A stretch of DNA of 64,000 nucleotides from Marivivens aquimaris (GCF_015220045.1 NZ_JADBGB010000001.1:372001-436000), one strand, 5' to 3'; positions 52,609 through 62,079 are shown, numbered from the stretch's first letter. The notes: a model not told the origin generated them from the letters alone. Numbers and translations: made by a program.

Positions 52609-54807
52609 TTATGCCGCTTGGGCTTTAGCTGCGTTGCCGTAGAAGGTCTGATCCTTCTCGGCCATATCACGCAGTAGCTGCGGGCAGGCGAAGCGGGGGC
52701 CATAGGTCTCGGCCAGCTGGTCGCAGCGCTCTGCCGCGTAGGGCGAGCCCAGCATGTCCAGCCACGAGAACGGACCGCCCGACCACGGAGCATAACCCCA
52801 GCCGAGGATCGCGCCGACGTCGCCTTCGCGGATGTCCATCAGCACGCCTTCTTCGAGGGCGCGAACAGCTTCGAGGGTCTGGACGAACATCAGGCGGTGC
52901 TGCACTTCGATCAGATCGGGCTGCTCTTCGGCGACAGGGTACTTGGCCTCAAGGCCATCCCAAAGACCGGTGCGCTTGCCCTTTTCATCGTAGCCGTAGA
53001 AGCCCGAACCGGACTTGCGGCCCAGACGGTTCTGATCGGCCATCCAGAACAGCACCTCGTCCACTTCGCCGTCGGGGTAGTCGTCACCCATCGCAGCGCG
53101 GGTCGCCTTGGCGATTTTCACGCCGAGGTCGATGGAGGTCTCATCCACCAGCTGAAGCGGGCCGAGCGGCATCCCCATCAGCTTGGCAGCGTTTTCGATG
53201 AGGGCGGGCTCGACGCCTTCCTTCACCATGCGGATGCCTTCATTGATGTAGGGAATGATGCAGCGGTTCGCGTAGAAGAAGCGCGCGTCATTGACCACGA
53301 TCGGGGTCTTGCGGATCTGGCGCACGTAGTCGAGCGCTTTGGCCGTTGCGCGGTCGCCGGTTTCCTTGCCCTTGATGATCTCAACCAGCAGCATCTTGTC
53401 GACGGGGCTGAAGAAGTGGATGCCGATGAACTGCTCGGGACGGCTCGATGCCTTGGCGAGCATGGTGATCGGCAGGGTCGAGGTGTTGGTCGCGAAGATG
53501 CAGTCATCACCGACGATGGCTTCGACCTTCTGGGTCATCTCGCCCTTGATCTTCGGGTCTTCGAACACGGCTTCGACGATCAGGTCACAGCCCTTGAGAG
53601 CGTCGAGGTCGGAGGTCGCGTTAATGCGGCCCAGCACTTCCTCTTTCTTCTCGGCGGTGACCTTCTTGCGGCTCATGCCCTTGTCGAGGATGCCTTCGGC
53701 GTAGGATTTGCCCTTGTCGGCGGCTTCCTGATCGCGGTCGATCAGCACGACCTCGATACCCGCGTTAGCCGAGACGTAGGCGATGCCCGCACCCATCATG
53801 CCCGCGCCCAGAACGCCGACTTTCTTGACCTTCTGGTCGTCGACGGCGGGACGGTTCGCACCTTTCTCCAGCGCCTCTTTGTTGATGAAGAGGCTGCGGA
53901 TCATGTTGCCCGACGATGGGTTCATCAGGATGTTGGTGAACCAGCGGGCTTCGATCTTGATCGCGGTGTCGAACGGCACCAGCGCGCCTTCGTAGACCGC
54001 CGAGAGCAGCGCCTTGGCAGCAGGGTAGACGCCTTGGGTGTTGCCGTTGACCATCGCGGAGGCACCGACAAAGGTCATGAAACCAGCGGGGTGGTAGGGC
54101 GCGCCGCCGGGCATTTTGTAGCCCTTGGCATCCCACGGTTTGACCAGATCGGCGTCCTTGGCGTTCAGAACCCATTCCTTCGCCTTGGCGATCAGTTCGT
54201 CAGCGGGGACTACCTCGTCGACGATACCCATCGACTTGGCTTTCTTCGGATCGCTCAGCTTGCCTTCAAGCAGGATCGGCGAGGCACCCATGGCGCCCAG
54301 CTTGCGTGACAGACGTGTGGTGCCGCCAGCGCCCGGGAAGATGCCGACCTTGATTTCCGGCAGGCCGATCTTGGCCTTCGGGTTGTCGGCGGCAAAAATG
54401 CGGTGAGTGGAGAGCGGCAGTTCGAGACCGATGCCGAGCGCGGTGCCGGGCAGGGCGGCTGCAATCGGCTTGCCGCCTTTCTTGGTCTTCGGGTCCATGC
54501 CCGCCAGTTCCATTTTGCGCATGATGGCGTGGATGCGCATGATACCGTCGAACAGGCCCTTGGCCGGATCGTCGCCCGCCATTTCCTTCATCTTGGCGAT
54601 GACGTTGAGGTCCATGCCGCCCGCAAAGGTGTCTTTGCCCGAGGTCAGGACGATCCCCTTGACCGCCTCGTCAGCCAGTGCGGCGTCGAGCAGCCCTTCG
54701 AATTCGTCCCAGCCGTCCAGCGACATGACGTTCATCGATTTGTTGGGCACGTCCCACGTAATGACGGCAACGCCATCACCGTCTACGGACATCGTAAATT
54801 CGTTCAT
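52609..54807 (-). CDS. fadJ: Multifunctional enoyl-CoA hydratase/3-hydroxyacyl-CoA dehydrogenase
   Basis: The 732-residue beta-oxidation protein has an N-terminal crotonase domain (GIVLTSGKDTFAGGMDLN, AALPGTALGIGLELPLS with the oxyanion and acid region). A 3-hydroxyacyl-CoA dehydrogenase NAD fold follows (VGVLGAGMMGAGIAYVSANA at about 330), then the C-terminal dehydrogenase domain (RFFYANRCIIPYINEGIRMV). It hydrates enoyl-CoA and oxidises the product. Length and order match FadB/FadJ. AGGAAATC precedes ATG 54807. Thiolase fadA lies 172 bases upstream on the same strand. Confidence 0.93.
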   Translation of the reverse strand: MNEFTMSVDGDGVAVITWDVPNKSMNVMSLDGWDEFEGLLDAALADEAVKGIVLTSGKDTFAGGMDLNVIAKMKEMAGDDPAKGLFDGIMRIHAIMRKMELAGMDPKTKKGGKPIAAALPGTALGIGLELPLSTHRIFAADNPKAKIGLPEIKVGIFPGAGGTTRLSRKLGAMGASPILLEGKLSDPKKAKSMGIVDEVVPADELIAKAKEWVLNAKDADLVKPWDAKGYKMPGGAPYHPAGFMTFVGASAMVNGNTQGVYPAAKALLSAVYEGALVPFDTAIKIEARWFTNILMNPSSGNMIRSLFINKEALEKGANRPAVDDQKVKKVGVLGAGMMGAGIAYVSANAGIEVVLIDRDQEAADKGKSYAEGILDKGMSRKKVTAEKKEEVLGRINATSDLDALKGCDLIVEAVFEDPKIKGEMTQKVEAIVGDDCIFATNTSTLPITMLAKASSRPEQFIGIHFFSPVDKMLLVEIIKGKETGDRATAKALDYVRQIRKTPIVVNDARFFYANRCIIPYINEGIRMVKEGVEPALIENAAKLMGMPLGPLQLVDETSIDLGVKIAKATRAAMGDDYPDGEVDEVLFWMADQNRLGRKSGSGFYGYDEKGKRTGLWDGLEAKYPVAEEQPDLIEVQHRLMFVQTLEAVRALEEGVLMDIREGDVGAILGWGYAPWSGGPFSWLDMLGSPYAAERCDQLAETYGPRFACPQLLRDMAEKDQTFYGNAAKAQAA

Positions 54808-54979
54808 GATTTCCTCCCGAAGTCAGGATCTGAATTTGAAAGCGCCGTCGCCCCGCCGCGGATATGCCGGGCTTGGGGCTGCGCTGAAATATTGGTCGAT
54901 GCGGCGGTGGCGCGCGGCAGCCGTCCTGCGGTGAAGTCACCGCTGAGCAGGGCATATGAACCGCGCACGCAGGCCACGA

Positions 54980-56191
54980 TCAGATACGCTCGATAATGGT
55001 AGCCGCGCCCATGCCGGACGCGATGCACAGGGTCGCAAGGCCAGTGCCCTTGCCCGAGCGCTCCAGCTCGTCCAGCAGGGTGCCGATGATGATCGCGCCG
55101 GTCGCGCCCAGCGGGTGACCCATCGCGATCGAGCCGCCGTTGACGTTGACTTTGCTGTCATCGACGTCGAACGCCTGCATGAAGCGCAGAACGACCGATG
55201 CGAAGGCTTCGTTCACTTCGAACAGGTCGATGTCGTTGATCGACATACCGCTGTCCTTGAGGATCTTTTCGGTCACCGGAACCGGACCCGTCAGCATGAT
55301 GGTCGGGTCGGTGCCGATCTTGGCTGTGGCACGGATGCGGGCGCGAGGCTTCAGGCCCCACTTTTCACCGAATTCCTTGTTGCCGATCAGAACACCTGCG
55401 GAGCCATCCACGATGCCCGACGAGTTGCCCGCGTGGTGGATGTGATTGATGCGTTCAAGGTGCGGGTACTTCATCAGCGCGACCTTATCGAAGCCGGGCA
55501 TCACTTCGCCCATTTCCTTGAACGACGCTTTGAGCGATCCGAGCGCTTGCATATCGGTGCCAGGGCGCATGTATTCATCATGATCAAGGATCGCGATGCC
55601 GTTCTGGTCGCGGACCGTGATGACCGACTTGGCAAAGCGGTTGTCATCCCAAGCGGCCTTCGCGCGGCGCTGGGATTCAACGGCTAGCGCATCGGCGTCG
55701 TCACGGCTGAAACCGTACTCGGTCGCGATAATATCGGCCGAGATGCCCTGCGGCACGAAATAGGTGTCCATCGCAACGCTCGGATCGACAGCAATCGCTG
55801 CACCGTCCGACCCCATGGCCACGCGGCCCATCATCTCGACACCGCCCGCGATATAAGCTTCGCCTGCGCCGCCTTTGATCTGGTTGGCAGCGAGGTTCAC
55901 GGCTTCCATGCCCGAGGCGCAGAAACGGTTGATCGCCAGACCCGGAATGGATTGATCAAGGTTCGACGCCAGAACAGCAGTACGGGCCAGACAGCCGCCC
56001 TGTTCGGCGACTTGGGTGACATTGCCCCAGATCACGTCTTCCACCGCGTGACCTTCGAGGCCGTTGCGTTCCTGAAGCGCGTTGAGCACCTGCGACGACA
56101 GACGGACGCTGGTCACCTCGTGTAGCGCGCCATCCTTGCGGCCCTTGCCGCGCGGCGTGCGAACAGCGTCATAAATATAGGCTTCGGTCAT
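54980..56191 (-). CDS. fadA: Acetyl-CoA acyltransferase (beta-oxidation thiolase)
   Basis: The 403-residue thiolase performs the last step of beta-oxidation, releasing acetyl-CoA. Catalytic residues are all visible: Cys91 in NRFCASGMEAV, His359 in GGSIAMGHPLGATGA, and Cys389 in ATLCIASGMGAA. Length and motif style match trifunctional-type FadA partners. GAGGAAC lies upstream of ATG 56191. It is followed, after a 172-base gap with a small hairpin at 54928-54943, by fadJ, so the two are probably one transcript. Confidence 0.95.
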   Translation of the reverse strand: MTEAYIYDAVRTPRGKGRKDGALHEVTSVRLSSQVLNALQERNGLEGHAVEDVIWGNVTQVAEQGGCLARTAVLASNLDQSIPGLAINRFCASGMEAVNLAANQIKGGAGEAYIAGGVEMMGRVAMGSDGAAIAVDPSVAMDTYFVPQGISADIIATEYGFSRDDADALAVESQRRAKAAWDDNRFAKSVITVRDQNGIAILDHDEYMRPGTDMQALGSLKASFKEMGEVMPGFDKVALMKYPHLERINHIHHAGNSSGIVDGSAGVLIGNKEFGEKWGLKPRARIRATAKIGTDPTIMLTGPVPVTEKILKDSGMSINDIDLFEVNEAFASVVLRFMQAFDVDDSKVNVNGGSIAMGHPLGATGAIIIGTLLDELERSGKGTGLATLCIASGMGAATIIERI

Positions 56192-56312
56192 AAGTTCCTC
56201 CTCAGGCCCGCGCGGGAATTAGAGCGGCGGGCGTAAATGGATCGTTCGATTTGTCTGCCGGCGTGCGGCGGTCTGCTATCTGCGGACCACTCCGCTGCCG
56301 GAAAAGGAGAGT

Positions 56313-56372
56313 CGGGGGTTTTCCACCCCCGGACCCCCGGAAGGTATTTTTGTCAGAATGAAGAGCGCCTTG
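56313..56372 (-). repeat. Dispersed intergenic repeat, copy D
   Basis: GGGGGTTTTCCACCCCC followed by CCCCGGAAGGTATTTTTGTC and AGAATGAAG; the reverse orientation of copies A, B and E. Confidence 0.7.
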
Positions 56373-56503
56373 ACCCTTCATTAACCTCGCCCTGCCATAG
56401 TCGGCTTGCGGTACAGGCCGAGGGGCCGATGACCGTTCAGAGTGAAGCTCTGCCTCGCGCGCCGCCTGTAGGTTCCGGCGTTGCGGGGCAGGGTGCATCC
56501 TCG

Positions 56504-56565
56504 TCTTCATTCTGACAGAAATACCTCGGGGGACGCCTCCGGAGGAGGCGGGGGGCAGAGCCCCC
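56504..56565 (+). repeat. Dispersed intergenic repeat, copy E
   Basis: TCTTCATTCTGACAGAAATA, then CCTCGGGGG, then a GC-rich inverted part (GCCTCCGGAGGAGGC and GGGGGC...GCCCCC). It faces copy D. Confidence 0.7.
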
Positions 56566-56590
56566 ATCGAGGTATCAATCTGTCCGAAGT

Positions 56591-56803
56591 TCACCGTTTT
56601 CGTGCCTCGAGTTCAGAGTTGAACAAACGCAGCCGCGCGGCGAGGTTTTCGCCGTTCGTGACGCTTTCGAAGTTCTCGAAGAGGAACGAAAGCGCCTCGC
56701 CTTCGTCCAGACCTGCCTGCTGCGCGAACTTGCGCAGGCGGCGGTAGCCGTCCTCGGTCATGGACACCGGAAAGCGGCGGGTCAGGCGGAAGCGTTTGGG
56801 CAT
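56591..56803 (-). CDS. Small basic protein, possible ribbon-helix-helix
   Basis: The 70-residue protein begins with a basic strand (MPKRFRLTRRFPVSMTEDGY) followed by two helices (RRLRKFAQQAGLDEGEALSF, FENFESVTNGENLAARLRLF). This strand-helix-helix order suggests a ribbon-helix-helix DNA-binding protein, but the match is only by layout. It starts 57 bases after the acyl-CoA dehydrogenase stop on the same strand, with AAGGAGACGCCC before ATG 56803, so it is probably in the same transcript. Confidence 0.65.
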   Translation of the reverse strand: MPKRFRLTRRFPVSMTEDGYRRLRKFAQQAGLDEGEALSFLFENFESVTNGENLAARLRLFNSELEARKR

Positions 56804-56860
56804 GGGCGTCTCCTTTGATGCATTGGCGGGCCGGAGGGGACTCGGGCCCGCCTTTCCACC

Positions 56861-58633
56861 TTAGAAGTGGTCTGCGGACAATGCCATGACAGGCTCTGCA
56901 CCGCTTTCGATGCGCGAAAGGTGCATCGCGCAGGCGGGCAGGTGGCGTGCCATGTAGTATTTGCCGGTCGCGATCTTGGTCTCGTAGAAAGCGGTGTCCG
57001 ATGCGCCGCCGTCGAGCGCTGCATAGGAGGCAGCCGCCATACGGGTCCACATCAGGCCGAGGCAAACATGGCCCATCATGGTCATAAAGTCGTACGAGCC
57101 GGCGAGTGCATTGTTCGGGTTCTTCATGCCGTTCTGCATGAAGTACATGCCCGCTGCCTGAAGCTGTTTCGATGCGACTTTGAGCGCATCGGTGAACGGC
57201 TTCATGCGTTCGTCCTCGTGGGCTTTGCACTCGGCTTTGATCATTTCGAAGAACGCCATGACGTGCTTGCCGCCGTCCTGCGCCAGCTTGCGGCCGACGA
57301 GATCAAGGGCCTGAATGCCGTTCGCGCCTTCGTAGATCATGGTGATACGGGCATCGCGGGCGTATTGGGACATGCCCCATTCCTCGATGTAGCCGTGTCC
57401 GCCGTAGACCTGCTGGGCCTGGCTCGCCATTTCAAAGCCTTTGTCGGTCTGGAAGCCCTTGATGACCGGCGTCAGCAGCGACACGAGGCCCAGAGCGTCC
57501 GCGTCACCCGAGCGGTGCGCTTTGTCGATCAGCATGGCGCCCCAGTAGGTCAGTGCGCGCGCGCCTTCGACGAAGGACTTCTGGTCCATCAGGTTGCGGC
57601 GGATGTCGGGGTGGACGATCAGCGGATCAGCCGGACCTTCGGGGTTCTCTGCGCCGGTGACGGCACGGCCCTGAAGGCGGTCCTTGGCGTAGGCAACCGC
57701 GTTCTGGTATGCGATTTCGGCCTGTGCGTAGCCCTGCAGACCGACGCCCAGACGGGCTTCGTTCATCATGGTGAACATGGCACGCATACCCTTGTGGGCC
57801 TCGCCCAGAAGGTAGCCGGTCGCACCGTCGTAGTTCATCACGCAGGTGGCGTTGCCGTGGATGCCCATTTTCTCTTCGATCTTGCCGACCGATACCGCGT
57901 TGCGATCACCGAGTGAGCCGTCCTCATTGACCATGAACTTGGGCACGATGAAGAGCGACACGCCCTTGATGCCCTCGGGGCCGCCGGGGATCTTGGCGAG
58001 AACGAGGTGGATGATGTTGTCGGCCATGTCGTGGTCGCCGGCAGAGATGAAGATCTTCTGGCCAGTGACTTTGTAGCTGCCGTCATCCTGCGGTTCTGCC
58101 TTGGTGCGCATCAGACCCAGATCCGTGCCGCAGTGCGGCTCGGTCAGGTTCATGGTGCCGGTCCATTCGCAGGTGACCATCTTGGGCAGGAATTTCGCCT
58201 TCTGTTCATCCGAGCCGTGGGCATGGATGGCAGAGTAGGCGCCGTGGGTCAGGCCCTGATACATGTTGAAGGCCATGTTGGCCGACACGAACGGTTCCTG
58301 AACGGCGGTGTTCATCAGATAGGGAAGGCCTTGGCCGCCATATTCCGGATCGCAATCCAGCGCGGTCCAACCGCCTTCCTTGATCTGTTCGAAAGCCTCT
58401 TTGAAGCCTTCGGGGGTGCGGACGACGCCGTTTTCCAGCGTCACGCCTTGCTGGTCGCCGATGACGTTCAGCGGTGCCAGAACCTCGGAAGCGAGTTTGC
58501 CTGCTTCTTCGAGGACGGCCGCTGTGAAATCGCGATCCAGCTCGTCGTATCCGGGGGTGTCTTGCTCCGATGCCTTGAGCAGATCATGCAGTACAAACTG
58601 GATGTCCTTGGTCGGTGCGGTAAAGCTGGGCAT
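56861..58633 (-). CDS. Acyl-CoA dehydrogenase, long form (FadE/DmdC-like)
   Basis: This 590-residue flavoprotein makes the trans-2-enoyl-CoA that FadJ hydrates. It has the FAD and substrate motifs ([40 protein letters not shown]), the catalytic Glu435 in [20 protein letters not shown], and an extra C-terminal helical domain seen in this long family. DmdC, the dehydrogenase of DMSP demethylation, has the same architecture; the substrate here is not fixed. It follows a MerR regulator by 30 bases and shares its strand. Confidence 0.92.
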   Translation of the reverse strand: MPSFTAPTKDIQFVLHDLLKASEQDTPGYDELDRDFTAAVLEEAGKLASEVLAPLNVIGDQQGVTLENGVVRTPEGFKEAFEQIKEGGWTALDCDPEYGGQGLPYLMNTAVQEPFVSANMAFNMYQGLTHGAYSAIHAHGSDEQKAKFLPKMVTCEWTGTMNLTEPHCGTDLGLMRTKAEPQDDGSYKVTGQKIFISAGDHDMADNIIHLVLAKIPGGPEGIKGVSLFIVPKFMVNEDGSLGDRNAVSVGKIEEKMGIHGNATCVMNYDGATGYLLGEAHKGMRAMFTMMNEARLGVGLQGYAQAEIAYQNAVAYAKDRLQGRAVTGAENPEGPADPLIVHPDIRRNLMDQKSFVEGARALTYWGAMLIDKAHRSGDADALGLVSLLTPVIKGFQTDKGFEMASQAQQVYGGHGYIEEWGMSQYARDARITMIYEGANGIQALDLVGRKLAQDGGKHVMAFFEMIKAECKAHEDERMKPFTDALKVASKQLQAAGMYFMQNGMKNPNNALAGSYDFMTMMGHVCLGLMWTRMAAASYAALDGGASDTAFYETKIATGKYYMARHLPACAMHLSRIESGAEPVMALSADHF

Positions 58634-58663
58634 TCGTTCCTTCTCCTCGCCTTGCGGGGAAGG

Positions 58664-59059
58664 TTACGCTGCCTCCCCCCCTTTGAGTTTGGCCAGATGT
58701 TCGCGGCCCCACTCGATCTGTTGTTTCAAATCCTCGATGGCTGTTTCGAGCTCAGCCTTCTGGGATTCCATTTCCGCAAGATGACGCTTGGCCACCTCGT
58801 ATGTCCGTTCGAGCTGCGTCTCCTGCTGGTCGTCCAGTTCGTACAGGTCCAGAAGTTGCCGGATCTCTTCGAGAGAGAAACCGAAACGCTTGCCACGCAG
58901 AATGAGTTTCAGGCGGGCGCGGTCTCGGCGGGTAAACAGGCGTTTCTGGCCTTCGCGGATCGGGAACAGCAGCTCCTTTGCTTCGTAGAACCGCAGGGTG
59001 CGCGGAGTGACGTCGAACGCCTCGCACATCTCACGGATCGATAAGATCTCTTCAGTCAT
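58664..59059 (-). CDS. MerR-family regulator, copy 1
   Basis: The 131-residue protein has a MerR winged helix (SIREMCEAFDVTPRTLRFYE, then RLFTRRDRARLKLILRGKRF) and a long C-terminal coiled coil (TQLERTYEVAKRHLAEMESQ and on). There is no metal-binding cysteine set, which fits acyl-CoA-type rather than metal-responsive MerR proteins. It lies 30 bases upstream of the acyl-CoA dehydrogenase gene, so it probably controls fatty-acid genes. ATG 59059 is chosen by alignment with the paralogue at 59707. Confidence 0.9.
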   Translation of the reverse strand: MTEEILSIREMCEAFDVTPRTLRFYEAKELLFPIREGQKRLFTRRDRARLKLILRGKRFGFSLEEIRQLLDLYELDDQQETQLERTYEVAKRHLAEMESQKAELETAIEDLKQQIEWGREHLAKLKGGEAA

Positions 59060-59131
59060 CATATGTCGTCTCACAGATGTTTAGCGATGAAGCCGGTCAT
59101 CTGCTGCCGACATCACCATCCTACAAGTCAG

Positions 59132-59149
59132 GTTTACCCGAACGTAAAC
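59132..59149. promoter_or_regulatory. Inverted repeat GTTTAC-N6-GTAAAC, candidate MerR operator
   Basis: GTTTAC (59132-59137), CCGAAC, GTAAAC (59144-59149). It lies about 73 bases upstream of MerR copy 1. Operators of acyl-CoA-linked MerR proteins (LiuR type) are, as I recall, of the TTTACGTNNACGTAAA kind, so it fits loosely. Confidence 0.5.
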
Positions 59150-59338
59150 GAAACGCTGCGTCACAAACTCGAGTGACGAAAGGTCACAAAAGGTACCGTA
59201 GGGGAATGCGAAATATCATGAGTGCGCGAAAGCGCAATATTTGCGGGTGAAACAAGATTCTCACGATTGCTCGATCAGTCGGGCACCCCTCGGACGGCCG
59301 CGGCCGTCTCGATTCGCAACATGCCAGATAACCTAGGG

Positions 59339-59707
59339 TCAAGAAAGGCTGGCAGCCGTCTCGTTCCGCAGGGCTTCGAGCTCGTTGATGGTTTCTTCGA
59401 GCTGGATTTTCTGCTCGGCCAGTTCTGCCAACTGTCGGTCTGCCATCTCGACCCAGACACGCATCTGCGCCGAAGTGCCTTCTTTTTCATAGATAAGCAG
59501 CCACTGGCGGATGTCTTCGAGGGCAAAGCCGAACTTGCGTCCACGCAGGATGAGCGTCATCCGCGCGACTTCCTTCGGGCCATAGAACCGCGAGCGGCCG
59601 TCCTTCTCGGGCGACAGCAATTCAATGTACTCGTAGTAGCGAAGCGTGCGCGGCGTCACGTCGAACTTGGCGCACATCTCTTTGAATGAAAGGCGGCTTT
59701 CGGTCAT
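59339..59707 (-). CDS. MerR-family regulator, copy 2
   Basis: The 122-residue protein is a paralogue of the one at 58664: SFKEMCAKFDVTPRTLRYYE, then SRFYGPKEVARMTLILRGRK and a coiled coil (QLAELAEQKIQLEETINELE). Both share MTE-x-LS start, CxxFDVTPRTLR and LILRGxxFGF. Again no metal cysteines. The pair suggests gene duplication, and both probably sense acyl-CoA or related products. GGAGGATTG precedes ATG 59707 (reading on the minus strand). It is divergent from the thioesterase gene. Confidence 0.9.
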   Translation of the reverse strand: MTESRLSFKEMCAKFDVTPRTLRYYEYIELLSPEKDGRSRFYGPKEVARMTLILRGRKFGFALEDIRQWLLIYEKEGTSAQMRVWVEMADRQLAELAEQKIQLEETINELEALRNETAASLS

Positions 59708-59841
59708 TCAATCCTCCAGTTGACGCACAAGTTAGGTCGAAACGTGCGCTTCGGCAACACGACTTGCGCCGCGTTGGGTGTGACGAGGGGTTGCACCCCG
59801 ATGAGGATTGTTGAACCTATCCGCCAGTACAGGAGCACCCC

Positions 59842-60288
59842 ATGACCGACTCTGCACAGGACCGGAAAACCAAGATGGCGAGCCAGTTCATCGGCGCGCT
59901 TCCCCATGCCAAGGCGCTGGGGCTGACCATGACGGAAATCGGTGACGGACGCGCCGTGATCGAGATGCCGTATGACGAGCAGCTCATCGGTGATCCCGAG
60001 ACGGGCGTCGTGCATGGCGGTGCGGTTTCGGCCTTGATGGACACCTGCTGCGGCGCGGCGGTGATGGTGCATCCGTCGTCTCCCGGCGGGACGGCGACGC
60101 TGGGTCTGCGCATCGACTATATGCGCCCCGCCACCCCCGGTCAGACGATCACCGCATGGGCCGAATGCTATCACGTGACACGTAGCGTGGCGTTCGTCCG
60201 CGCGACCGCGATGGATGATGACGGTGAACGCCCCGTGGCGACCGCGACCGGCACCTTTACCGTCGAACGTCCGAGAAAGGCCGAATGA
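59842..60288 (+). CDS. PaaI-type hotdog thioesterase
   Basis: This 148-residue hotdog-fold protein carries VVHGGAVSALMDTCCGAAVM, with the HGG turn and the acid in the central helix used for thioester hydrolysis in this family. The last strands are GLRIDYMRPATPGQTITAWA and TATGTFTVE. It would split CoA esters in the cytosol. The stop overlaps the next thioesterase by four bases (ATGA). AGGAGCACCCC precedes ATG 59842. Confidence 0.9.
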   Translation: MTDSAQDRKTKMASQFIGALPHAKALGLTMTEIGDGRAVIEMPYDEQLIGDPETGVVHGGAVSALMDTCCGAAVMVHPSSPGGTATLGLRIDYMRPATPGQTITAWAECYHVTRSVAFVRATAMDDDGERPVATATGTFTVERPRKAE

Positions 60289-60788
60289 TGCGCAAGCCCG
60301 AACCAGTCCAGATCGTCAAACAGCGCCGCGATGCCGCGCTCGAACGGCTCGTCGGCGGTGTGCCTTACATCCGCTTTCTAGGGATCAAGTTCGACCGCCG
60401 CGGCGACGAGCTGACCGCGATCATGCCGTTCGACGACAAGCTGATCGGCAACCCGATGTTGCCCGCGCTGCATGGAGGTGCAACGGCGGCTTTCCTTGAG
60501 ACCACAGCGATTGTCGAGCTTGCTTGGGCGATGCTTTGGGAAGACATGGAAAACACGGAAGGGCAGGATTTCGAGCCGCAGCTCTTCACACCGCGCCTGC
60601 CGAAGACCATCGACTTTTCGGTCGACTATCTGCGTTCAGGTCTGCCGCGTGACGCCTATGCTCGTGCCCGCGTGAACCGCTCGGGTCGCCGCTATGCCTC
60701 CGTCCATGTCGAGGGGTGGCAGGATAACCGGTCCCGCATGTTCGCACAGGCGACGGGCCATTTCCTGATGCCGTCCCGCGATGAGTGA
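60285..60788 (+). CDS. PaaI-type hotdog thioesterase, second copy
   Basis: The 167-residue protein has the same hotdog order as the previous one: RFLGIKFDRRGDELTAIMPF, ALHGGATAAFLETTAIVELA (HGG and Glu on the helix), TIDFSVDYLRSGLPRDAYAR, and QATGHFLMP. It carries a longer insert after the helix (EDMENTEGQDFEPQLFTPRL). The pair may form a heteromer or act on different acyl groups. It begins in the first thioesterase's stop and overlaps the MATE start by eight bases. Confidence 0.9.
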   Translation: MMRKPEPVQIVKQRRDAALERLVGGVPYIRFLGIKFDRRGDELTAIMPFDDKLIGNPMLPALHGGATAAFLETTAIVELAWAMLWEDMENTEGQDFEPQLFTPRLPKTIDFSVDYLRSGLPRDAYARARVNRSGRRYASVHVEGWQDNRSRMFAQATGHFLMPSRDE

Positions 60789-62079
60789 GATCACGCACGC
60801 CCGCGTTCTGAAAATTGCATTTCCGATTGTTCTGGCGAACGCCACGGTGCCGCTGCTGGGGCTCGTCGATACCGGCGTGGTCGGGCAGCTTGGCGCGGCG
60901 GAACCCATCGGCGGCGTGGCCATCGGTGCGCTCGTTCTGTCGTCGATTTATTGGGTCTGCGGGTTTCTGCGGATGGGCACCACTGGCCTGACCAGTCAGG
61001 CGCTGGGCGAAGGGCAGAGCCGCGAGGTCGCCTCGCTCTTGCTGCGCGGATTGCTGATCGGCGGCGGGTTCGGCCTTTTGGTAATCCTGCTGCAATTGCC
61101 GCTGATCGCCGGAGCCTTCGCGATTTCACCCGCCAGTGACGAGGTCGAGAGCCTCGCCCGCGAATACATGACGATCCGCGTCTGGTCCGCACCCGCGGCA
61201 GTGTCGATGTACGCCGTGACGGGCTGGCTGATCGCGCAAGAGCGGTCGCGGGCTGTGCTGGTCCAGCAGATATTCGCGAACGGCATCAATATTATCCTCG
61301 ATATCCTCTTCGTGTTGGTCTGGGACTTCGGCGTCAAAGGTGTCGCGATGGCGACCTTTATCGCGGAGTGGGGCGGGCTGCTGCTGGGGCTTTGGCTCTG
61401 CCGCGATGCGTTCGCGGTGAAGCTGCGCTGGCCCGAGATCCTCGACCCTGCGCGGCTGAAACGTATGGCGGTCGTGAATACAGACATTCTGATCCGGACG
61501 TTGCTCCTTCAGTCAATCATCATCCTATTCGTCATGTGGGGAGCGCGGTTCGGCGATGTGACCTTGGCCGCCAATGAAGTGCTGATGCAGTTCGTGACAC
61601 TGACCGCCTTTGCGCTGGACGGCTTCGCTTTTTCGGCCGAGGCCTTGGTCGGGCAGGCGCTGGGCCGAAAGGACAAGCCGATGCTCCGCCGCGCGGCTTT
61701 GCTAACGTCATACTGGGGGTTCGGAGCCTGCGTGGTGTTCGCTGTGTTCTTTGCCATTGGGGGCGGCACGATCATCGACATCCTGACAACGGCGCCCGAT
61801 GTGCGTAGCCATGCGCGCGAGTTTCTGCCGTGGATGGTTGCGGGGCCGGTGATCGGCGTGTCGGCATGGATGCTGGACGGCATTTTCATCGGTGCGACCC
61901 GCAGCCGCGACATGCGCAACATGATGCTGATCTCGTTCGTGATCTATGTCGCGGCAGCCATTCCGCTTATGACGGCGTTCGGCAATCACGGCCTCTGGGC
62001 CGCGATGCTGGTGTCATGGATCGCGCGGGGCGTGACGTTGGGCCTACGCTATCCGGCGCTGGAGCGGTCGGCGATCTGA
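60781..62079 (+). CDS. MATE-family transporter, DinF-like
   Basis: The 432-residue protein has twelve membrane helices, opening with HARVLKIAFPIVLANATVPL and LLGLVDTGVVGQLGAAEPIG, the Asp-containing first helix typical of the DinF branch of MATE exporters. The second half repeats the pattern (VNTDILIRTLLLQSIIILFV). It is an inner-membrane antiporter, substrate unknown. The start overlaps the thioesterase stop by eight bases, so it forms an operon of three genes. The dispersed repeat F follows its stop. Confidence 0.92.
   Translation: MSEITHARVLKIAFPIVLANATVPLLGLVDTGVVGQLGAAEPIGGVAIGALVLSSIYWVCGFLRMGTTGLTSQALGEGQSREVASLLLRGLLIGGGFGLLVILLQLPLIAGAFAISPASDEVESLAREYMTIRVWSAPAAVSMYAVTGWLIAQERSRAVLVQQIFANGINIILDILFVLVWDFGVKGVAMATFIAEWGGLLLGLWLCRDAFAVKLRWPEILDPARLKRMAVVNTDILIRTLLLQSIIILFVMWGARFGDVTLAANEVLMQFVTLTAFALDGFAFSAEALVGQALGRKDKPMLRRAALLTSYWGFGACVVFAVFFAIGGGTIIDILTTAPDVRSHAREFLPWMVAGPVIGVSAWMLDGIFIGATRSRDMRNMMLISFVIYVAAAIPLMTAFGNHGLWAAMLVSWIARGVTLGLRYPALERSAI

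Larger units (their letters stand above)
56192..56590. other. Gene-free stretch of 399 bases with two inverted repeat copies
   Basis: No convincing gene was found. The stretch holds copies D and E of the dispersed repeat in inverted orientation, at 56313-56372 and 56504-56565. Between them lie about 130 bases with no recognisable signal beyond a GC-rich background. The part next to fadA (56192-56312) should hold its promoter if it is not transcribed from further upstream. Confidence 0.6.

Noticed and set aside
52897..54309. 470-codon frame opposite fadJ
   Set aside because: Antisense shadow with no domain.
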